Shown: positions 29,941 to 35,107 of the stretch, piece after piece | How the letters are laid out: each line of letters starts with the position of its first letter | Position numbering within the stretch: the first letter of the stretch is position 1 | Assembly (NCBI GenBank): GCA_017407115.1 | Contig: JAFQXD010000001.1 | Location: 1 to 35,107 of the forward strand | Origin: Methanobrevibacter sp. | GTDB taxonomy: Archaea; Methanobacteriota; Methanobacteria; Methanobacteriales; Methanobacteriaceae | Reading direction: 5' to 3' | DNA: 35,107 bases | The notes under the pieces: model-generated | Database searches by the model: none | Told to the model about the DNA's origin: nothing | What the model saw: only the letters and a program-made list of their open reading frames with translations | Position numbers and translations under genes: made by a program

Positions 29941-31295
29941 TAAACCACCCTATATTCTGTCCATTTATTTGAAAAATACCTGTAAACATAAATTCCTGCC
30001 CTTACATACCAGTCAATAAACATCGCTATCCATGTTCCAAACACTCCTATTCCCATCCAGTCAGCAATTACATATGACAGACCTATTCTGCACACAAACA
30101 TTACTGCCAAACTGATATACATTACTGATTTTGAATCTCCCGCTCCTCTGAATGTGGCAGGCAATGTGAAAGACAGTGGCCAGATTATGATTGCAAAAAT
30201 GCCGTGCCAAATAACCATCTCTGTTGTCATTGCAGCAGTTTGAGCTGATAAATTATAAATGCCCAATATCAACGGCAAGCCTGCAAAAATAATCACATTA
30301 ATTATTATATGTGAAACAACGACTATAAATAGACATTTCCTATTGTAATATCTAACCTGTTCATAGTCATTAGCACCGACACATCTTGAAATCACTGCAG
30401 TCAATCCCAGATTAATTGCAAAACCGGGCAATACGGAAAATATTCCTATGGCATATCCAACCGAATTTGCAGCTATTGCCATCGTTCCGAATGTTGAAAC
30501 AATACTTAAAACCAAAACTCTTCCCAATTGGAAAAGCCCGTTTTCAACACCGTATGGAATGCCAACCTGCAACACTTTTCTAAGAATGTTAAAGTCAAAT
30601 TTATGTTTTAAAGTCCTTTTTATATGTAGTTTGTAATCTTTATCGACTGCAAAGTGCATTATCAAAATTGCTGCCAAAGCCCTTGATATCACAGTTGGAA
30701 TGGCAACACCTCTAACGTCCCAACCAAGATAATATATACATATTGCATTACCAATGACATTCAAAACATCACAAACCAATAGTATTTTCATAGGCAAGTC
30801 CGCATTGTTTGTTGTTCTAAAAATTGCAGCACCTGCATTATATATTGCTAAAAATGGAATCGATAATGCGACAATATATAAATAAACTTCTGCATTATGC
30901 CCGACATCCACTTCAATTTGCCCAAATAAAGTTCCAATTAAAAACTGCCTTAAAATGATTACCAAAATCATCAGGACCGTAGACAATATTGTTGAAAACC
31001 AGACAAGCTGTGTTGCTGAATTTTGTGCCTTTTCAACTTGATTATCTCCAAGGTATTGGCCGGCAACAACTGCTCCTCCGGTTGCAAGAGCTGAAAAAGA
31101 AAAAATAAGTAGTTGAACTAAAAAGTCAACTAATGAAACTCCTGAAATTGCAGCCTCACCTAATGATGCCACCATAATGGAATCTGCCAGACCTACAAAG
31201 AACTCTAATGCATATTCTATTAAAAGAGGAATGAATAATGCAAGTAAAGCTCTGTTTGAATAAATATAACCTTCAGGAGTTTTAAATATATTCAT
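29940..31295 (-). CDS. MATE family efflux transporter
   Basis: A 451-residue polytopic membrane protein with about 12 helices in two similar halves. Typical MATE segments are visible, e.g. FVGLADSIMVASLGEAAISG near the start, GQYLGDNQ and GAGDSKSVM. It exports drugs or metabolites using a sodium or proton gradient. It lies 3 bases downstream of the flavoprotein gene. Confidence 0.9.
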   Translation of the reverse strand: MNIFKTPEGYIYSNRALLALFIPLLIEYALEFFVGLADSIMVASLGEAAISGVSLVDFLVQLLIFSFSALATGGAVVAGQYLGDNQVEKAQNSATQLVWFSTILSTVLMILVIILRQFLIGTLFGQIEVDVGHNAEVYLYIVALSIPFLAIYNAGAAIFRTTNNADLPMKILLVCDVLNVIGNAICIYYLGWDVRGVAIPTVISRALAAILIMHFAVDKDYKLHIKRTLKHKFDFNILRKVLQVGIPYGVENGLFQLGRVLVLSIVSTFGTMAIAANSVGYAIGIFSVLPGFAINLGLTAVISRCVGANDYEQVRYYNRKCLFIVVVSHIIINVIIFAGLPLILGIYNLSAQTAAMTTEMVIWHGIFAIIIWPLSFTLPATFRGAGDSKSVMYISLAVMFVCRIGLSYVIADWMGIGVFGTWIAMFIDWYVRAGIYVYRYFSNKWTEYRVV

Positions 31296-31298
31296 AAA

Positions 31299-31934
31299 TT
31301 ATCTAATAAAGTTTGTAGCTATTTTTGGTTCTTCTTCTGGATTTAAACCATTTTCACGACCAACTTCAACACATTTTAAGAAAAATGCCATGTTTCTACC
31401 GAGTTGCCTCATGGTTGCAAGGCCTTCCAAGTCCTGTCTGACTTCTTCAGGAGTGTTACCATGAACCATATTCCAGTAGAATGATGAAATAATTGGCATT
31501 TGAGATATTCCCAGATATTTAATTAACTGTTCATAGGTTGCTGTTGTTCCACCACGTCTTGCAGAACATATTACTGAAGCCGGTTTATGTTTGAATGCCT
31601 CGAGTCCAGCTCCCTGTGAATTTGAATAGAATGCCCTGTCTAAAAATGAAGTAACTGCACCGGTTGCACCTGCATAGTAAACAGGTGAGCCAAAAATAAA
31701 TCCGTCGGCATCATAGGCTTTTTCAACAAATTCATTGACAACATCATTATCAAATGTGCACTTTCCATTTTCACGACATTTCAAACATGCAGTGCACCCT
31801 ATAATAGGTTTTGTCTTAATCCAAAATATTTCAGTTTCAATGCCTGCCTCATTTAAGGTTTTTTCAACTTCACAGAGTGCGGTATATGTACATCCTTGCT
31901 TGTTAGGACTTCCATTAACTAAAATAACTTTCAT
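31299..31934 (-). CDS. Flavodoxin-family NAD(P)H-dependent oxidoreductase (iron-sulfur flavoprotein-like)
   Basis: ATG at 31934 is chosen; GGAG precedes it. The FMN loop is ILVNGSPNKQGCTY (about 4-17). A Cys cluster CTACLKCRENGKC (about 47-59) matches the cluster site of archaeal iron-sulfur flavoproteins. FIFGSPVYYAGATGAV contacts the flavin. It probably transfers electrons or reduces oxygen species in the cytoplasm. It directly follows apgM. Confidence 0.87.
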   Translation of the reverse strand: MKVILVNGSPNKQGCTYTALCEVEKTLNEAGIETEIFWIKTKPIIGCTACLKCRENGKCTFDNDVVNEFVEKAYDADGFIFGSPVYYAGATGAVTSFLDRAFYSNSQGAGLEAFKHKPASVICSARRGGTTATYEQLIKYLGISQMPIISSFYWNMVHGNTPEEVRQDLEGLATMRQLGRNMAFFLKCVEVGRENGLNPEEEPKIATNFIR

Positions 31935-31935
31935 T

Positions 31936-33147
31936 TTAAAAATCTCCATCGATTAATCTTTGCATTAGCTTATATCCTTCTTTTTTAGCTGCAGAACCCC
32001 TCTTTACAGCCTCTTCATCGAATGCTTCACAATCGTCTCCAGGCATGTCTGATGCATACATGATAATAGGCACATCGTCACGGGTGTGTGTTCCTATATC
32101 GATTGGAGTAGGATGGTCAGGCAGTATTGCAGCCCTATAGTCTTCACCTTCCAGACTTTCCAAAATAGGCCCTACGATGAATTCATCAATTCTTTCAATA
32201 GCTTTTACTTTCTCATCGATTAATTGTGCGTGGCCTGCTTCATCAGGAGCCTCTATATGAATGAGCAAAACATCATTTCTTTTTAATGCATCAATCCCAT
32301 ATTCACCCTTTGCCTTATAGTCTGTATCGAAAAATCCTGTAGCTCCAGGTACGTCAATAATTTCCATGCCTGCAAATACACCAATTCCCTTAAGCAGGTC
32401 AACACCAGTGATTACTGCTGCATCAAGACCGTATGTATCTTTGAAGTTAGGCAACTTTGGAGTTACACCCTGTCCCCATAGCCAGACCATGTTTGCAGGA
32501 ATTTCCCTTTTCTGATTGACTTCATGATTTTGTAAGAATTCTTTTGATTCAAACATTATTGATTGGATTTCCTCAGCGAGTTCACAGTCACCAAAAAGAT
32601 TATCAACCAGTTTTTCACAGGAAATATCATGAGGAGGCATTGTTTTTATGCCTGCAAGGATTTCAGCATCCTCAACATTGTCACAGGAATATACAAATAT
32701 ATGTCTATAGCTAATTCCAGGATAGAACTTGCCTTTAAAATCAGGGTATTTTTCAGTAAAGTAATCGTTCAAACCGTTTATCAGTATTTCCGCCTCTTCA
32801 GAGGTAATGTGGCCTGCATTAAAGTCATCCATTTCACCGTCTTCAGAATATATTGTATTGCATCTGAATATCACATCACATGGAGTTGTCTTAATGCCCA
32901 TGCTTCCTGCTTCAAGAGGTCCACGGCCAGTATAGTAATCTGCAGGATTATACCCAAAAATGCTCATGTTGGCCACATCAGACCCCGGAGTGTATCCTTC
33001 AGGAACATTATTTGTGAAACCTCCGTAACCTGCTTTAGCCAATTTATCAATATTTGGAGTATTTGCCACTTTTAAAGGAGTTTTACCATCTAATTCATCA
33101 ATTGGAAGGTCGCTAGACCCATCTGGAATAAAAATTACGTATTTCAT
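31936..33147 (-). CDS. apgM: Cofactor-independent phosphoglycerate mutase (archaeal type)
   Basis: The 403-residue enzyme has the alkaline-phosphatase fold metal sites: IPDGSSDLP near the N-terminus, SDVANMSIFGY with the nucleophile Ser (about 62), HIEAPDEAGHA (about 296-306) and LPDHPTPIDIGTHT (about 343-356). It interconverts 3- and 2-phosphoglycerate in gluconeogenesis and glycolysis. Family length matches. Confidence 0.93.
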   Translation of the reverse strand: MKYVIFIPDGSSDLPIDELDGKTPLKVANTPNIDKLAKAGYGGFTNNVPEGYTPGSDVANMSIFGYNPADYYTGRGPLEAGSMGIKTTPCDVIFRCNTIYSEDGEMDDFNAGHITSEEAEILINGLNDYFTEKYPDFKGKFYPGISYRHIFVYSCDNVEDAEILAGIKTMPPHDISCEKLVDNLFGDCELAEEIQSIMFESKEFLQNHEVNQKREIPANMVWLWGQGVTPKLPNFKDTYGLDAAVITGVDLLKGIGVFAGMEIIDVPGATGFFDTDYKAKGEYGIDALKRNDVLLIHIEAPDEAGHAQLIDEKVKAIERIDEFIVGPILESLEGEDYRAAILPDHPTPIDIGTHTRDDVPIIMYASDMPGDDCEAFDEEAVKRGSAAKKEGYKLMQRLIDGDF

Positions 33148-33180
33148 ATTATCAAATAAAAATAAAAAAAAGAAATTTAA

Positions 33181-34200
33181 TTAGTTTTTATTTTTTAAAA
33201 TACTAATTAAATCAGTCAACATCGCAGAAGCAGTTTCTAGTGATCCTGCTCCGAGCCCCATTACAGTTATGTCACCAGCCAAGTCAGTGTGAATGGTGGC
33301 CATATTTAAAGTTCCGCTTACATCATAAGAACTTCCTTTTTTAACCAAACGTGGAGCTACCCTTAATTCATCAGGTGATACTTCAGCTATTAGTTTAATT
33401 AAATAATCATCTCTTTTAGCAAGTTCAATAGCCTGTGAGTTAATATTGGATATTCCCATAACTTTAACATCACTGTATGTTGCATCAATTCCTAAAAGAG
33501 AGTTTGCTAAAATTACGGTTTTGCATGCTGCATCAATACCTTCAACATCCTGTGTTGGGTCAGTTTCTGCAATACCCAATTCCTGTGATTCCCTTAAAGT
33601 GACTTCATAATCAGTTCCTTCAGAAGTCATTCTTGATAAGATATAATTTGTAGTACCATTCAGGATACCTACAATTGATTTGATATCGCAGGAGGACAAT
33701 GTTTCCTTAGTGAAGTTGATGATTGGCATTGCTCCGCCGACACTGGCTTCATATTTGAATTCCACACCTGCCTTTTCGGCCGCTCCAACAACTTCCTTGA
33801 ATTTGAGTGCCAAATGTCCTTTGTTTGATGTCACTACATCTTTACCTTGGCTGAAAGCTTTAAGTGTTAGTGAAAATGCTGGTTCTGCATCAACGATATT
33901 AGTAGGAGTTGCTTCAATAAGACAATCATATTCAACAGCATCCAATACATCTTCGCCACTTACATCAGACCCAAATTCCGGATAAGCAGATAATTTTCCT
34001 TCATTGTTTTTTGTCTCTACAAGTAATTTTTCATCTAAACCATCAGCAGATATTGCAGATGAGGATGAATCAGCAACAGCCACTACTTTTACAGCCACGC
34101 CAGTTTTCTTACTAATCAAATCTTTTTTTAGGGAAATTGCATTAGCCACACCTTGACCTACTGCACCAAATCCCATAATAATAACTCTACATTCATCCAT
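33181..34200 (-). CDS. hom: Homoserine dehydrogenase
   Basis: The Rossmann motif [10 protein letters not shown] is at about 10-19; the substrate-binding region contains [23 protein letters not shown], and [14 protein letters not shown] [10 protein letters not shown]. At 339 residues it is the short archaeal form without its own ACT domain. It reduces aspartate semialdehyde to homoserine for threonine and methionine synthesis. The preceding ACT-domain gene (8 bases upstream) probably regulates it. Confidence 0.93.
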   Translation of the reverse strand: MDECRVIIMGFGAVGQGVANAISLKKDLISKKTGVAVKVVAVADSSSSAISADGLDEKLLVETKNNEGKLSAYPEFGSDVSGEDVLDAVEYDCLIEATPTNIVDAEPAFSLTLKAFSQGKDVVTSNKGHLALKFKEVVGAAEKAGVEFKYEASVGGAMPIINFTKETLSSCDIKSIVGILNGTTNYILSRMTSEGTDYEVTLRESQELGIAETDPTQDVEGIDAACKTVILANSLLGIDATYSDVKVMGISNINSQAIELAKRDDYLIKLIAEVSPDELRVAPRLVKKGSSYDVSGTLNMATIHTDLAGDITVMGLGAGSLETASAMLTDLISILKNKN

Positions 34201-34208
34201 AATAATCC

Positions 34209-34694
34209 CTACACTTCATTAATCATCAATAAGCGTTTTTCTTCAGCAATCTCTTTAATCTTATCGAAAACAAATTGTTTTTTACCATAATCAGTTTCAA
34301 GAGTAATTAATGCAGTAGATTCTTTTTCACCATCCAATTTAATATCAAATCCAGTAATTACCACACCTTTCAATGCATTAATCCTATCCATAGTATCTCT
34401 TACATCCTGATCTACAATATGGCCGTATAAAAGAGTACTAATCATTTCTTTTTTAACTACACCATCCATTTCAACAATAGAAATTCCCAAATCATCAAAT
34501 TTTTGAATGACATTGAAAAGGTTTTCACGTTCTCCTTCTATTGTTAAGTGGACTGGAACCATGCCTTGCTCGTTTTTAAATTCCCTTTTGTGAATAACTG
34601 TTACCAGGTTTGCGCCCAGTGAACCGATAGGTTCCAAGACGGAAACTAACTGGCCGGGAACATCTAAAAGTTCTAGAACTAAGTTCATTTTCAT
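34209..34694 (-). CDS. ACT-domain amino-acid-binding protein (161 aa)
   Basis: The N-terminal ACT domain is clear: [20 protein letters not shown] and [13 protein letters not shown] second ACT-like half starts near [18 protein letters not shown] domains bind amino acids and control biosynthetic enzymes. Its place directly before hom suggests feedback control of homoserine synthesis. Confidence 0.82.
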   Translation of the reverse strand: MKMNLVLELLDVPGQLVSVLEPIGSLGANLVTVIHKREFKNEQGMVPVHLTIEGERENLFNVIQKFDDLGISIVEMDGVVKKEMISTLLYGHIVDQDVRDTMDRINALKGVVITGFDIKLDGEKESTALITLETDYGKKQFVFDKIKEIAEEKRLLMINEV

Positions 34695-34706
34695 TTAAAT
34701 CCCTCA

Positions 34707-34922
34707 TTAATTTGTCCAATCTGCTTTTTTAACAATAAGATTTCCATCTTTATCAATATTAGCATTTCTCAATATCTTTTCCGGATTTTTAGTGTGAGCT
34801 TCATCCTCACGTGTTAAGTTTAAGTTGTCTGTGATGTACCAGGTTTCATCTGAATCCGGAATGTCTTCTAAAATTTTTGAGAATTTTTCTATAATATCTT
34901 CTGCATCTTTTTCGATTGTCAT
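34707..34922 (-). CDS. gatC: Asp-tRNA(Asn)/Glu-tRNA(Gln) amidotransferase subunit C
   Basis: ATG at 34922 gives a 71-residue protein with GGAG ten bases upstream. The sequence EKFSKILEDIPD and the archaeal end NPEKILRNANIDKDGNLIVK with ADWTN fit archaeal GatC. GatC stabilises GatA on GatB in the enzyme that converts misacylated Asp-tRNA(Asn). It is first in the operon before the ACT protein and hom. Confidence 0.78.
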   Translation of the reverse strand: MTIEKDAEDIIEKFSKILEDIPDSDETWYITDNLNLTREDEAHTKNPEKILRNANIDKDGNLIVKKADWTN

Positions 34923-35044
34923 AAAATTTAAACTCCTAATAATAAATAATATATTTATTTTATCTTTTAATATTAATAAAGTTAAAGCATGCACCGAAAC
35001 TTAAATAATTTTTTCCAGATTTTTTTAATATTCTCCCTTTTATA

Positions 35045-35059
35045 ATAACAATGTTATAA
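35045..35059. promoter_or_regulatory. Palindromic site upstream of gatC
   Basis: ATAACAATGTTATAA repeats the 15 bases found in inverse orientation at 3835-3849 in the viral operon, with a perfect ATAACA-A-TGTTAT core. It lies about 120 bases before the gatC start and near the window edge; it could belong to a divergent gene to the right. Confidence 0.3.
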
Positions 35060-35107
35060 TTTTGTCTGAAGCAGAATCAAAATTTTTATTAATAAAAAGA
35101 ACAATAA

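Overview
The window looks like a methanogenic archaeon of the order Methanobacteriales, most likely Methanobrevibacter. The DNA is AT-rich. The right half carries archaeal housekeeping genes: cofactor-independent phosphoglycerate mutase, archaeal phosphopantothenate synthetase, UPF0200 kinase, Dph6, GatC, and a class III pilin with its prepilin peptidase. Promoters have archaeal TATA boxes and most genes have GGAG/GGTG ribosome binding sites. The genus is inferred from gene content, not from a marker gene.

Positions 1 to about 17,240 are one side of an integrated virus or provirus-like element. Its right edge is a tyrosine integrase (16003-17175) that abuts the 3' end of a host M42 peptidase gene. 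Its left edge is outside the window. From 7630 leftward to 424 runs a tightly packed early operon of about 22 small genes, many overlapping by 1-8 nt. It includes a Sak4-like RecA-fold NTPase, a DUF1874 (AcrIII-1-type) protein, a SWIM zinc finger protein, a coiled-coil DNA-binding candidate whose 3' end carries repeated palindromes, an AP2/Arm-like protein, a two-cluster ferredoxin and a cyclin/TFB-like protein. I added several genes of 42-50 codons that are too short for ordinary ORF calling.

At 7630-8560 lies what looks like the virus switch region. It has palindromic operators, a divergent AbrB-type regulator and two tandem ~100-nt RNAs on the + strand. The two RNAs share a TATA box, a 14-bp upstream motif, a covarying 5' hairpin and a textbook kink-turn hairpin. 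RNA 1 has two loops, and each is complementary to the leader of the early operon: a 14-nt match over the Shine-Dalgarno of the first gene (7630), and a CCCCAA hexaloop that matches the UUGGGG loop of a leader hairpin. The two matches lie in the correct antiparallel order. I consider this the most interesting observation: a candidate archaeal-virus antisense RNA switch.

From 8578 to 15750 is accessory cargo: a four-gene operon with two GHKL ATPases (one with a DUF4325/STAS partner, one fused to a Shedu-like PD-(D/E)XK nuclease); an XRE/ImmA-IrrE peptidase with a homopolymer frameshift, next to a DUF4411 PIN toxin; a rightward operon of two tiny membrane peptides and a possible ribbon-helix-helix protein; and a VapBC pair.

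From 17242 to the end is host chromosome: M42 peptidase, flavodoxin-ferredoxin protein, HEAT-like repeat protein, RNase H-fold exonuclease, a structured RNA or leader in front of a small membrane protein, coenzyme A biosynthesis, Dph6, prepilin peptidase and pilin, CTP synthase, a cluster with esterase, acetyltransferase, MATE transporter, flavoprotein and ApgM, then homoserine dehydrogenase with an ACT-domain protein, and GatC.
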